From: Misgurnus anguillicaudatus | Lineage: Eukaryota > Chordata > Actinopteri > Cypriniformes > Cobitidae | DNA length: 64,000 nucleotides | Assembly: GCF_027580225.2 (NCBI RefSeq) | Contig: NC_073355.2 | Span: 23,773,501-23,837,500 of the forward strand | Direction of reading: 5' to 3' | Part shown: positions 10,751 to 20,898 of the stretch, in pieces | Layout of the letters: every line of letters starts with the position of its first letter | Position numbering within the stretch: position 1 is the stretch's first letter | Notes under the pieces: model-generated | Told to the model about the DNA's origin: nothing | Seen by the model: the letters and a program-made list of their open reading frames with translations, nothing else | Databases searched by the model: none | Translations under genes and position numbers: made by a program

Positions 10751-11344
10751 GTGAGTTATGTTCTATTATCTCTGACCACTACTGATATAATCAAGTTATC
10801 TTTTTATTAGATTGTACAATTGTATCTTCATTGATTTAATTAAATTAAATAGATAAATTAAATAAATAAATAATACACAGCACCAATAGAATTACTTTGG
10901 GAATTACTTTGAGAGTTTCTTTATGTACATTACAAATATTTGAATTTTTAACAATTAATTCTGTTAACATTTTATTTTATTATGGTTAAAATATATGTCA
11001 AATGTTTCATTTGGATTTGTTTAAAATTATTTCATATTTTAATTGTGTTCTGAAGAAATTTTGTGTATGTAAGGCTTATTAACACATTTACACCATAAAG
11101 AAGAGACAGTATGACTATCTTCCTTGTTCCTACAGCTACAGTAATACAACACATTTTGAATGTGTCATTTATATAACACATCCATTTCTGTTATTAAAAA
11201 CAAGTTGATGTGCTGATAATGTGGCGTGTTGGTGCTAGTAAACTATGCACTACGACATTCAGATGACTGGGAATGGTTCAGAGGTTGTAGGATAGACTTG
11301 CATGTACTGTGTTATCCAATAAATACATCTTTATATATGCTTAC

Positions 11345-11741
11345 TGTAACGGTGAATGACTCGGAGGAGTGGTAGAATCCATATGCAGAGTTTATTAGGC
11401 ACACACAGTATAAACAATGGGTAAGGCAGAGAATCGTGGTCGATATAGGCAGGCAGTAGATCGATAACAAAATAGGCAGTCCGTATAGCAAACAAGTCCA
11501 AATCACAATCCAAGAGAACAAGGTCAAAAACAGGCAGTAATCATACACGTAGTTAGCAAAGAAGGCAATGACAAAACGCTTGGTAGAGACAGTGGTGAGC
11601 TGGCAATACTTCGCGCCATCTTAGACTCAACCAGGGGCTTAAGACAGTGAAACACAGGAAGTAGAGAGAGAGTAAGAGCACAGTCAATATTCGGGCGATG
11701 GCGCCCTCTGGGCATTGGATGAATGAGTGGCGGGTGTTACA
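11345..11741 (-). repeat. 3' LTR of the chromovirus-type element
   Basis: 397 bp with TG...CA termini, equal in length to the LTR at 15963-16359. The one difference I found is C here versus A in the other copy (near 11631, CAACCAGG versus CAAACAGG). It contains the last codons and stop of the polyprotein. Confidence 0.95.
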
Positions 11742-14700
11742 GAATCCCCTCCCCTAGGAACACCTCCAGGTGTTCCTCGTGGTCGTCCCCTTGGTCGTGG
11801 TGCTGGACGATTGGGATGAGCACGGTGGAAGTCCCGGGTCAAAGATGGGTCCAAAATGTTCCTAGCGGGTACCCAAGATCTTTCTTCAGGACCGTATCCC
11901 TCCCAGTCCACTAAGTATTGTAGCCGGCCCCCCCGCCTTCTGGAATCCATGATATCCCTTACCAGGTAAGCCGGAGCTCCATCAACATCCAGTGGCGGGG
12001 GCGGTTCCCTCTCCTCAGTGGCAGTCCCAGGAGCCGGGTGAGCAGGTTTCAACAATGACACATGGAACGAAGGAGAAATGCGATAATGAGCAGGCAACTC
12101 CAATCTGTATGTAACTGGATTTATTTGTTGCAAAATACGAAAGGGGCCTACATACCGTGGACTGAGTTTTTTGCTGGGTAGCCGCAACCGTAGATCTCTT
12201 GTGGATAGCCATACTTTCTGACCCGGTTGATAGTTGGGGTGGGGACGCCTCCTGCGGTCTGCTTTAATCTTCTGAGTTCTGATTGCTCTTTGTAATCTCA
12301 CATGGGCGCTCTCCCACACCCTCTCGCTTCTTCTGACCCAATCGTCCACCGCAGGAACTTCAGATGGTTCACCAAACCAAGGGAACATGGGTGGTTGGAA
12401 TCCTAGTACACACTGAAAGGGGGTGAGACCTGTAGATGAATGAGTTAATGAGTTCCTAGCGTATTCTGCCCAAGGAAGAAATTCAGCCCAACGTTCCTGT
12501 TCTTGGCTACAGTATGACCTCAGATAGCGTCCTAATTCCTGGTTAACTCTTTCCACTTGGCCATTGGCTTGAGGGTGATAACCTGATGTTAAGCTCACAT
12601 TAATGTCCAAGTGCTTGCAAAATGCATGCCACACACGAGATGTAAATTGTGGGCCCCTGTCAGAGACTATATCCTCTGGTATACCATAATTTCGAAAAAC
12701 ATGCTGAAATAATGCTTGTGCAGTTTCCATGGCTGTAGGTAGGCCCTTTAATGGTACAAAACGACAGGCTTTAGAGAATCGGTCACAGATTACCAGAATA
12801 GTAGTGTAGCCCTCAGAACTAGGAAGATCTGTGACAAAATCCACTGCCACATGAGACCATGGCCGCTGCGGGATGGGTATTGGTTCCAGAAGACCAGCTG
12901 GAAGTTTTCGTGGTGTTTTGGATCGGGCACATACACTGCAAGCCTGAACATACATAGAGATGTCATTAGATAAATTTGGCCACCAAAATGAATTACGCAC
13001 CAGTTCTTCCGTTCTTTGAATACCCGGATGTCCAGAGCTCAAAGATGTGTGTACCCACTGCATGACGCGTTGACGAAGGGCCTTAGGAACATATTGCCGT
13101 GCTGGTGGGCATCCAGGCGGTGTTGGTTCATTCTGTTGTTGTCTCTGAATCTCCTCCATGATGTCCCAACGGATCGGTGCCACAATCACTGACGGTGGTA
13201 ATATAGGCCCCTGACAGGTGACCCTTTCCTCAGATTCATATCTTCTTGATAGGGCGTCTGCTTTACCATTCTTGCTTCCAGGACGATATGTTACTGTGAA
13301 TTGAAATCTCGTGAAAAATAATGACCATCTGGCTTGCCTTTGATTTAAACGTTTTGCACTCTTAATGTACTCCAGATTTTTATGGTCCGTGATCACCTGA
13401 AATGGACAGCGGGCTCCCTCCAACCAGTGTCTCCATTCAGCCAAGGCCTCTTTAATGGAAAGTAGTTCCTTGTTCCCCACATCATAGTTCTTTTCTGCTG
13501 TTGTTAATTTTCTGGAAAAGAAAGCACATGGATAAGTTTTACCTGGAGTGCCATGCCTCTGAGATAATACTGCTCCGATGCCCACATCCGAAGCGTCCAC
13601 CTCCACAATAAATGGCTTTTCAGGGTCTGGATGTTTTAGTATTGGAGCAGTGGTGAAGCTGGTCTTTAATCTGTCAAATGCTGACTGGGCTTGGGGTGTC
13701 CACAGTATTGTCTTGGGGTTACCCTTTAGTAATGATGTGAGCGGGGCTGCAATAGAGCTGTAGTTCCTGATGAACCTTCTATAGAAATTGGCGAATCCTA
13801 GAAATCGCTGTAGTTCTTTGATTGTGTTAGGACGTGGCCATTCAGTAACTGCCTCAACTTTCTTTATATCCATTTCTACTCCATGGTGGCTAATCTTGTA
13901 ACCTAGAAAATTAGTGTTGGATACATGAAATTCACACTTCTCCGCCTTCACATATAATTGGTTTGCCAATAAACGAGATAAAACATCCTTCACATGTTGA
14001 ATGTGTTGCTCACGTGTCTTTGAAAAAATCAAAATGTCATCAATGTATGCTATGACATAGTGATTAAGAATGTCTCTGAAAATTTCATTTATGAATGACT
14101 GGAATACAGACGGTGCATTACAAAGACCATACGGCATCACAGAGTATTCATAGTGCCCTCTAGTGGTCACAAATGCCGTCTTCCACTCGTCCCCTTCCCT
14201 GATCCTGATTAAATTATATGCACTACGGAGGTCAAGTTTGGTGAAGATTGTGGCTTCACGTAGTTGTTCTAATGCAGAGGGGACTAGTGGCAGTGGATAA
14301 CTGTTCTTGACTGTTACAGAGTTCAGACCACGATAATCTATGCAGGGACGAAGGCCTCCATCCTTTTTTTCTACAAAAAAGAATCCCGAGGCCGCTGGTG
14401 ATTTGGACGGTTGGATGAAACCTGATGCGAGAGCCTCTTCAATGTATTGTTCCATTGCCTGTGTTTCTGGTATGGTTAATGGATAAACCTTACTTTTAGG
14501 TGGTGAAGTGTTGGGTAGAAGGTCTATGGCACAGTCCCAGGGGCGATGTGGAGGCAGTTTAGTGGCCTTAGTTTTGCTGAAGACTTCACTGAATCCCTGG
14601 TATTCTGTGGGAATATAGACTGATTCATTGGTTACAGGGCTTTCAATACTTGTGGTGAGACATGAATAGTGAATTTGACCTTGTAAACAATTATTCTGAC

Positions 14701-16000
14701 AGTAAGACGACCACCTAGTCAGCTCTCTGGAGGTCCATGAAATTTGTGGGTCGTGGATAGCAAGCCATGGATTTCCTAGAACAACTGGATTTTGGGGTGT
14801 GTTAGTGACATAAAATGAGATGGTTTCAGTGTGGAAAAGACCAATCTTGACTGTAATGGGAATTGTCTGATGGGTAATACCGTCTCCAATGGGTTGGCTA
14901 TTGATAGCAGTGATATTAATAGGTGGTATACAAGGCACTAGAGGGATATGAAGTTGATGAACCAATTCATGGTGAAGCAGATTTAATGCAGATCCAGAAT
15001 CTATTAACGCTGAAACACATTGGGTAGAGCTTGCGTAAGAGAGGGTTAACAGTAGGGTAAAGCATCTATGAAGCAGATTAGTGAAATTAATACTCACTTT
15101 GCTTGAAGAGGGTTTATTTGGGCAAAAACGGCACTGATGTCCAGCCTGACCGCAATAATAACAGAGCCTGTTAACGCGTCGCCGTTCCCGTTCCTCCATG
15201 GACGGTTTCGTGAATCCAATTTGCATAGGTTCAGCGACTTCAGATGGACTCAAAGCAGATGCAGATGTTAACATGGTCAAATGGCTTGTGGGGCTGTTAC
15301 GAAGGAGGTTATCAATGCGAATGGCCATAGAAATTAGTTGATGCAAATCCATGTCAATATCCTTACACGCAATCTCTGACTGAATCCTTGGGTGAAGGCC
15401 CCGCTTAAACATCGGCTTTAACGCCGTCTCATTCCATCCACTCTGTGCAGCGATCGTGCGAAAGTCAACAGCATATTCAGAAGCAGTGCGGTTACCTTGG
15501 CTGATATCCACTAGCTGCATCGATACGTCGCGTCCACCAGCTGGATACTCAAAAACTTCACGGAGTTGTTTACAGAAGTAAGTAAATGATGTACGTAGCG
15601 TTTCATCCTGGTCCCATACAGCCGCGGCCCACTCTAAAGCCTTTCCGGTAAACAATGACATCATGAATGAGCACTTGGTATTATCATGAGCAAAGGCCTC
15701 TGGTTGGTTATCAAAATATAACGTGCACTGTCGTATGAACCCCTTGCATTTCTCCGCTTTTCCATCAAACTTATCCGGTAATGATAATCTTACCGTCTCA
15801 GGTCGATTGGTGGGTAGAGACTGGATGTACCGTGTGAGATGGTCGTTCGCGGCCCGTAGTGTCGAGAGCTGGGTTTGAAAATCAGCAATCATCTCGTTCT
15901 GATAAGCGAACGCGGCCTGTAGTTGTGACATCTCCGCTGGATTCTGGTCAGGCGAAGTATTCTGTAACGGTGAATGACTCGGAGGAGTGGTAGAATCCAT
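11684..16000 (-). CDS. Gag-Pol-chromodomain polyprotein (1438 aa)
   Basis: One uninterrupted frame. Gag occupies about 1-275. A zinc knuckle has C280, C283, H288 and C293. The protease has DSGS at 334-337. Reverse transcriptase has YIDD at 652-655. RNase H has D802, E845 and D872. Integrase has a zinc-binding H984/H991/C1021/C1024 and a DDE triad D1054, D1114, E1150 (35 residues between the last two). A C-terminal chromodomain lies at about 1343-1395 (YLVDWEGYG...SWVP), which in chromoviruses directs integration to marked chromatin. The ATG lies 38 bp inside the 5' LTR and the stop 58 bp inside the 3' LTR. Gag and Pol share one frame, as in Tf1/sushi-like elements. I see no missing catalytic residue. 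Confidence 0.95.
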   Translation of the reverse strand: MDSTTPPSHSPLQNTSPDQNPAEMSQLQAAFAYQNEMIADFQTQLSTLRAANDHLTRYIQSLPTNRPETVRLSLPDKFDGKAEKCKGFIRQCTLYFDNQPEAFAHDNTKCSFMMSLFTGKALEWAAAVWDQDETLRTSFTYFCKQLREVFEYPAGGRDVSMQLVDISQGNRTASEYAVDFRTIAAQSGWNETALKPMFKRGLHPRIQSEIACKDIDMDLHQLISMAIRIDNLLRNSPTSHLTMLTSASALSPSEVAEPMQIGFTKPSMEERERRRVNRLCYYCGQAGHQCRFCPNKPSSSKVSINFTNLLHRCFTLLLTLSYASSTQCVSALIDSGSALNLLHHELVHQLHIPLVPCIPPINITAINSQPIGDGITHQTIPITVKIGLFHTETISFYVTNTPQNPVVLGNPWLAIHDPQISWTSRELTRWSSYCQNNCLQGQIHYSCLTTSIESPVTNESVYIPTEYQGFSEVFSKTKATKLPPHRPWDCAIDLLPNTSPPKSKVYPLTIPETQAMEQYIEEALASGFIQPSKSPAASGFFFVEKKDGGLRPCIDYRGLNSVTVKNSYPLPLVPSALEQLREATIFTKLDLRSAYNLIRIREGDEWKTAFVTTRGHYEYSVMPYGLCNAPSVFQSFINEIFRDILNHYVIAYIDDILIFSKTREQHIQHVKDVLSRLLANQLYVKAEKCEFHVSNTNFLGYKISHHGVEMDIKKVEAVTEWPRPNTIKELQRFLGFANFYRRFIRNYSSIAAPLTSLLKGNPKTILWTPQAQSAFDRLKTSFTTAPILKHPDPEKPFIVEVDASDVGIGAVLSQRHGTPGKTYPCAFFSRKLTTAEKNYDVGNKELLSIKEALAEWRHWLEGARCPFQVITDHKNLEYIKSAKRLNQRQARWSLFFTRFQFTVTYRPGSKNGKADALSRRYESEERVTCQGPILPPSVIVAPIRWDIMEEIQRQQQNEPTPPGCPPARQYVPKALRQRVMQWVHTSLSSGHPGIQRTEELVRNSFWWPNLSNDISMYVQACSVCARSKTPRKLPAGLLEPIPIPQRPWSHVAVDFVTDLPSSEGYTTILVICDRFSKACRFVPLKGLPTAMETAQALFQHVFRNYGIPEDIVSDRGPQFTSRVWHAFCKHLDINVSLTSGYHPQANGQVERVNQELGRYLRSYCSQEQERWAEFLPWAEYARNSLTHSSTGLTPFQCVLGFQPPMFPWFGEPSEVPAVDDWVRRSERVWESAHVRLQRAIRTQKIKADRRRRPHPNYQPGQKVWLSTRDLRLRLPSKKLSPRYVGPFRILQQINPVTYRLELPAHYRISPSFHVSLLKPAHPAPGTATEEREPPPPLDVDGAPAYLVRDIMDSRRRGGRLQYLVDWEGYGPEERSWVPARNILDPSLTRDFHRAHPNRPAPRPRGRPRGTPGGVPRGGDSVTPATHSSNAQRAPSPEY
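15951..15962 (-). other. self-primer-type primer-binding site
   Basis: On the minus strand, 2 nt after the 5' LTR, lies AATACTTCGC. Its exact 10-nt complement GCGAAGTATT occurs inside the same LTR (minus strand, 16232 to 16223). The site is not a usual TGG-type tRNA site. The arrangement matches the self-priming mode known for Tf1/sushi elements, in which the RNA 5' end folds onto this site. If so, transcription should start near 16232. Confidence 0.75.
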
Positions 16001-16359
16001 ATGCAGAGTTTATTAGGCACACACAGTATAAACAATGGGTAAGGCAGAGAATCGTGGTCGATATAGGCAGGCAGTAGATCGATAACAAAATAGGCAGTCC
16101 GTATAGCAAACAAGTCCAAATCACAATCCAAGAGAACAAGGTCAAAAACAGGCAGTAATCATACACGTAGTTAGCAAAGAAGGCAATGACAAAACGCTTG
16201 GTAGAGACAGTGGTGAGCTGGCAATACTTCGCGCCATCTTAGACTCAAACAGGGGCTTAAGACAGTGAAACACAGGAAGTAGAGAGAGAGTAAGAGCACA
16301 GTCAATATTCGGGCGATGGCGCCCTCTGGGCATTGGATGAATGAGTGGCGGGTGTTACA
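15963..16359 (-). repeat. 5' LTR of the chromovirus-type element
   Basis: 397 bp, TG...CA termini. It carries the predicted transcript start near 16232 and the polyprotein ATG at 16000. It is almost identical to the LTR at 11345-11741. Confidence 0.95.
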
Positions 16360-16405
16360 CTTACAAGATGTATTCAGAAAGACAAGAAAGAAGCACTATT
16401 GGATT

Positions 16406-16413
16406 ATGCAAAT
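16406..16413 (+). promoter_or_regulatory. octamer ATGCAAAT upstream of V03
   Basis: A perfect octamer but 173 bp before the V03 ATG. The copy at the usual family A distance is ATGCAAAA (16487-16494), one mismatch. The same distant octamer is present before V07 (27427-27434). Confidence 0.55.
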
Positions 16414-16585
16414 AAAAGTTCCAATACAGCACTTCACTATCTTTCACAAAATATTGTACTAACCCTATTTATTCTACTAGTGCTTTATGCAAAAATGTCG
16501 ACCTGCCTACACACCCAGCCTTATGTATGATAATATCAGCCAATATAAACAGTCTGATCTACTGTAGCTCAGCTAATCTGTAACC

Positions 16586-17018
16586 ATGTTTAACTTGTAT
16601 CTGTTCATGCTGATGTCAGCCGTGATGTCTTATAAGTATCAATAGATATAAAAGCTTTCTACAATATTTTTCCCCAAATTATTAATCAGATCCTTTTTTC
16701 CAGGTGTTCACTGTGTTGAACTGACTCAACCTGCATCCATTAATCTGAGGTCTGATCAGACTTTGACTCTGTCCTGTAAGGTGTCTGGATATTCACTGAC
16801 TGATAGCAGCTACTGCACTCACTATATACGACAGACTGCTGGAAAACCTCTGGAATGGGTTGGATGTATTTGTGGTGATGGTAACACATATTACAGTGAT
16901 AAACTGAAAAATAGATTTCAAGTTACAAGAGACACTTCCAGCAGCACAGTGACTCTACAAGGACAGAATATGAGGGCTGAGGACACAGCTGTGTATTACT
17001 GTGCACGAGAAAGCAGCA
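16586..17018 (+). pseudogene. V03: IGHV family A, leader splice donor mutated
   Basis: Leader MFNLYLFMLMSAVMS starts at 16586, but the junction reads TCTTATAAGT where paralogues read TCTTGTAAGT, so the donor GT has become AT. The acceptor is TTCCAG and the V exon 16704-17018 is open: VHCVELTQPASINL, Cys23, then a framework 2 with Tyr at position 41 (HYIRQ), cysteines in CDR1 and CDR2, and YYCAR. Family A is recognised by CVELTQPASINLR and [18 protein letters not shown]. An AT-AC type intron is unlikely because the other end is a standard AG. I call it a probable pseudogene, although use of a cryptic donor cannot be excluded. Confidence 0.8.
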
Positions 17019-17057
17019 CACACTGATGTAAACCACAAGCACTTCTGTTCAAAAACA
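17019..17057 (+). other. 23-RSS of V03
   Basis: CACACTG, 23-bp spacer, TCAAAAACA. Intact despite the splice lesion. Confidence 0.88.
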
Positions 17058-17676
17058 CATAAGTGTTAATTTTACCATATAAATGTCATTGCGTTTAATA
17101 CAAAATATCAAAGTGGCATTTGCTTTTCTCAAAACCAACCTAACTTTTCTCAGGTCAGGTCATTGTTACCGGATAAAAACATAAAAAATGTCTCATTGTA
17201 TGTAATGTGATGACCAGTGATGTATCTCATTTCTCTTGTCTGACTTAACAGGTAGGCTATCTGCAAATTAATTATTTTTACTGTTAGTGGATCTAATTAT
17301 AAATAATAATTATTTAAAATGGGTTTATTTACTATTATCTATTTAGCATCCAAAGGAACTTAGGAACTTGCATTTAAAATAAAATGTATTTATGTCTTTC
17401 CCAGAACATTGACCTCTTGAGCTTATATTGCTGCTAATGCAGTGATTTAGCAACTGAGCTACAAAGCTACAACAAGTAAGATATTATTTAAAAACACTGA
17501 GGTGATTTCTCTTTATAAGATCTCAGCTTTCTTGTTGCAAAACACGTGGGGTTCATTGACTCTGTGTATTTAAATGTTCTGCTGTATATGTAAACAGTGG
17601 GCATGAGTCAGTTTATGTATTTTCCTCTGATCACTATAGGCAGTGACAAACAGCTTCAGGTCATTTTAACTACATC
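17058..17676 (+). other. A-to-B spacer of pair 2
   Basis: No gene. Near-copy of the pair 1 spacer (5686-6313), with a few small indels, and the same ATGTAAAT octamer variant region ahead of V04. Confidence 0.65.
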
Positions 17677-18105
17677 ATGTTCACTGAAGCTTTACTGCTG
17701 CTGCTGGCAAGTGTAAACTGTAAGTATAGTTTAATATAATATAATTTCATCTTTTTTAGCATTATATATCTGCTTATTCTGTTATTGTTTTCTGTATTTC
17801 TAACAGGTATTAATGCAGAGGAACTCTCTCAGCCTGAGTTTCTGAATGTTCGTCCTGGTGGGTCTCTAACTATCGACTGTAAAGTCTCTTATTCAGTTTC
17901 TAGCTATGCTACAGCTTGGATCCGCCAACCTGCAGGAAAACCTCTGGAGTGGATTGGGGTGATATATGGTGGTGGAAGCTTATATTACAAGGATTCATTA
18001 AAAAACAAGTTCAGCATCACCAGAGACACCTCCAGTAATACAATAACATTGAAAGGAATCAATATGCAAGCTCAAGACACAGCTGTGTATTATTGTGCCA
18101 GACAA
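17677..18105 (+). CDS. V04: IGHV family B, intact
   Basis: Leader exon 17677-17719 (43 nt) with GTAAGT donor; V exon 17807-18105. The mature start is INAEELSQPEFLNVRPGG, slightly different from other B members (AEE, LNV, GG). It has Cys23 in TIDCKVS, Trp41 in AWIRQ, CDR2 GGGSLYY, and YYCAR. The 3' end is CARQ before the RSS. No stop, frameshift or splice defect is seen. It pairs with the damaged V03 about 0.7 kb upstream. Confidence 0.95.
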
Positions 18106-18144
18106 CACAGTGACACAAACTAACAGCCTCCCTGTACAAAAACA
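18106..18144 (+). other. 23-RSS of V04
   Basis: CACAGTG, 23-bp spacer, ACAAAAACA. Confidence 0.92.
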
Positions 18145-19089
18145 TTATCACTCAAATACATCAGGTTTTCTCAACTGATATTGAAATTCAAAAAATACAT
18201 AATCAAAATTAATAAATAGCCTAAATATTACAGACTGCAACAAGTAATGCATTTTTGTTAAAGTAGAAAGTCAATAAAATCAATATTGTCACTTGTATTT
18301 CCTCACTGACATTTGTTTTGTTTTAGATTAGCAGCTGAACCTTTGCTGATGTTTACTTTCATCTCTATTAAAAGTTACAGTAACACATGAACTATTGCAA
18401 CATCAGTAGGTGGCAGTAATGCATCAATGTATTGTGATCCTTGTAAGATGCTCATAGTACAACTTTGGACTTTACCCTATTTGGGTTCAGTAGACTGTAA
18501 CTACATGAAATGTGGATTCTTATTTTTTTTATCTCCTGTTCGTTTTATCTTTACTGTTTCTGGCAAATCTATTAATTGTTTAATAAATTCTGTTCACTGC
18601 CTGCTTTTGTCCCTTTTGCCAAAGATTGTGATGTTGCATGTTATTAATATTTAAATTGAATGTTTTATATTAACATTTAAAATAATTTCAAATAGGTAGT
18701 TTCTAATGGTTATTCTGGCAAGGTATATATGTACTTTATCTGACACACCTATATCAGGTTTTGAAGGAGTTTTACTAAGGCGATGAGTAGAATTATTATG
18801 GGGAGATTTAAAGTAATGGGGTGCCTGCAGGAAAAGGATTGAAAAACATTGTATATGGCACAAGTAGTTGTTTTTATTTAATAAAATGTGTTTAATTTCA
18901 GGTAATTACAAATGCATGCAAGGTCTATGTGTAAGATGTGCACAGGTAAGTATTTAATAAGAGCCACTAGTGAATTTCTCAATAAAATCTCTTTATAACA
19001 TATTTTCTTTAATCTAATTACAACTCTATTAAACTTTGTTATTCTTTAGACTTCATTAGACCAGAAAATGAGTTACAGTAAAGTGCTTT
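18145..19089. other. spacer between pair 2 and pair 3
   Basis: No gene. Contains the conserved post-B block (CATCAGTAGGTGGCAG near 18403) and, at 18900-18947, a short block bounded by TTTCAG and GTAAGT that recurs before several A segments (see findings). Confidence 0.6.
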
Positions 19090-19097
19090 ATGCAAAT
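19090..19097 (+). promoter_or_regulatory. octamer ATGCAAAT of V05
   Basis: Perfect octamer 93 bp before the V05 ATG, the standard position for family A promoters. Confidence 0.85.
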
Positions 19098-19182
19098 ATG
19101 AACCCTCAACACATCCCCCTCATAAGTATTAAACATCAGTCAATATAAACAGTTTGATCTACAGCTCAGCTCATCTCTAATC

Positions 19183-19609
19183 ATGTTTAACTCATATCTG
19201 CTTTTCCTGCTGTCTGCAGCGGTGTCTTGTAAGTAATAAAAACTAAAGTACTGTAGCTTTCTAAAAAAATTCAAAAATTGTAACATTTCTTTTTCCCAGG
19301 TGTTCACTGTGTTGAACTGAGTCAGCCTGCATCCATTAATCTGAGGTCTGATCAGACTTTGACTCTGTCCTGTAAGGTGTCTGGATATTCACTGACTGAT
19401 GGCAGCTACTGGACTCACTGGATACGACAGACTGCTGGAAAACCTCTGGAATGGATTGGATGTATGCGTCATGATGGTAACACACATCACAGTGATAAAC
19501 TGAAAAGTAGATTTCAAGTTACAAGAGACACTTCCAGCAGCACAGTGACTCTACAAGGACAGAATATGAGGACTGAGGACACAGCTGTGTATTACTGTGC
19601 ACGAGAGAG
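19183..19609 (+). CDS. V05: IGHV family A, intact, without the CDR cysteine pair
   Basis: Leader exon 19183-19228 (MFNSYLLFLLSAAVS) with GTAAGT donor; acceptor CCCAG; V exon 19300-19609. Framework 1 is VHCVELSQPASINL; Trp41 is present (HWIRQ); Cys104 is in YYCAR. Unlike all other A members, CDR1 has SYW in place of SYC, and CDR2 has CMRHDG where the others have xICxxG. The two variable cysteines are therefore lost together, leaving one cysteine at the start of CDR2. Open frame, good splice sites, octamer and RSS: likely functional. Confidence 0.94.
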
Positions 19610-19648
19610 CACACTGATGTAAACCACAAGCACTTCTATTCAAAAACA
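19610..19648 (+). other. 23-RSS of V05
   Basis: CACACTG, 23-bp spacer, TCAAAAACA. Confidence 0.9.
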
Positions 19649-20268
19649 CAAAAAATGAGAGGCACAACCCAAAGTTGCACTTAACATCCATATAAACTCC
19701 TTTTCTACTTCTCATTTTTAAATCATTTGATTTTTAAACAGTGCTAATGTATGTAACAATATTCCAAAGCCCAATAAAAGCAAACAGTATATAATTTTTA
19801 GAGTTTATGGATCTGGCTGTGTACAATTAAAAAAAAATGTGTTTGGGCACTTTTGGGAACCTAAAATAATAATAAAAAATGTCTGAATGTCATTGTCAAT
19901 GGATACAAAATGTTTTTCGTAATATTAACCTCACTTTTCTAAATCATCCTGCATTTTAGCAATTACTCTCAAACCAGGTCATTGTTGTAAAAGTCACTTC
20001 AATAAATAAATCAGGAATACACAAGATTTTGTCCTCATTAAGTATCACATAATGTAATACAGTATCACATAATACATTTCAATAATTCAGACATACTTTT
20101 TCTTTTTCATAGATTCCAAGTTCTCATTGCGAAACACGAATAGGGATCATTAATTCTGTGTATGTAAATATTTATGTAAACGTGGGCATGAGTCAGTTTA
20201 TGTATTTTCCTCTGATCACTATAGGCAGTGACAAACAGCTTCAGGTCATTAACACTTTAAACTACATC
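19649..20268. other. A-to-B spacer of pair 3
   Basis: No gene. Diverged from the pair 1/2 spacer over most of its length, but the last 120 bp before V06 (GGGCATGAGTCAG, CAGCTTCAGGTCAT) is conserved. Confidence 0.6.
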
Positions 20269-20732
20269 ATGTTCATTGAAGCTTTACTGCTGCTTCTGGC
20301 AAGTGTAAACTGTAAGTAGTTTCTTTTTTTAAATAAACGAAATAGGGATTTTCTGTAGGTTGTGTAAAAAGGATCATCTTTATGCTATTATATGTCTGCT
20401 TATTCTGTTATTGTTTTCTGTATTTCTAATAGGTATTAATGCAGATGAACTCTCTCAACCTGAGTTCCTGACCGTTCGGCCAGATGGCTCTCTAACTATC
20501 GACTGTAAAGTCTCTTATTCAGTAACTAGTTATGCTACAGCCTGGATCCGTCAACCTGCAGGAAAACCTCTGGAGTGGATTGGGGCGATCTATTATGAAG
20601 GAAGCTTATATTACAAGGATTCACTAAAAAATAAGTTCAGCATTACCAGAGACACCTCCAGTAATACGATAACATTGAAAGGAAACAATATTCAAGCTCA
20701 AGACACAGCTGTGTATTATTGTGCCAGAGAAA
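20269..20732 (+). CDS. V06: IGHV family B, intact
   Basis: Leader exon 20269-20311 (MFIEALLLLLASVN); donor GTAAGT; V exon 20433-20732 after acceptor TAATAG. It has INADELSQPEFLTVRP, Cys23 in TIDCKVS, AWIRQ, and CDR2 YYEGSLYY, distinct from the GGGS loop of V02 and V04. It ends YYCARET. The intron is longer than in V02 (121 bp). No lesion seen. Confidence 0.95.
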
Positions 20733-20771
20733 CACAGTGACACAAACTAACAGCCTCCCTGTACAAAAACA
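20733..20771 (+). other. 23-RSS of V06
   Basis: CACAGTG, 23-bp spacer, ACAAAAACA. Confidence 0.92.
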
Positions 20772-20898
20772 TTATTACTAAAATACATCAGGTTTTCACA
20801 ACTGATATTGGATTGAAACAACAATGGCATAATAATACATAATAAATAGCCTGAATATTTTTATTAGGACACTTGCCTTTACTTTGCTTTCTTTAAGA

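Larger units (their letters stand above)
10396..11344 (+). other. remnant of C/D-type interval, copy 1
   Basis: A/T-rich DNA with no intact gene. It carries a D-type promoter and leader exon (listed separately), then sequence resembling the 3' flank of V12 (shared stretches such as ACAATTGTATCT and TTTCTTAATGTAC-like motifs). The D-type V exon itself is gone. It also holds the empty TTAA site (11194-11197) that is filled in copy 2. Confidence 0.6.
11340..16364 (-). mobile_element. complete young Ty3/Gypsy chromovirus-type retrotransposon
   Basis: The element spans 11345-16359 (5015 bp) and is flanked by the 5-bp duplicate CTTAC (11340-11344 and 16360-16364). The paralogous site near 27380 is an empty TGCTTACAAG. 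The two LTRs are 397 bp each and differ at one base that I can see. A single long frame runs from inside one LTR into the other. A purine-rich tract (AGGGGAGGGG, minus strand) adjoins the 3' LTR, and a self-priming site adjoins the 5' LTR. All structural parts look intact, so it may be recently active. Confidence 0.96.

Noticed and set aside
11723..13763. Plus-strand frames across the Gypsy element
   Set aside because: They lie antisense to a clear 1438-codon polyprotein.
16586..16704. V03 intron as a minor (AT-AC) spliceosome intron
   Set aside because: The acceptor is a standard pyrimidine-rich CAG and there is no AC end; a point mutation of a normal donor is simpler.
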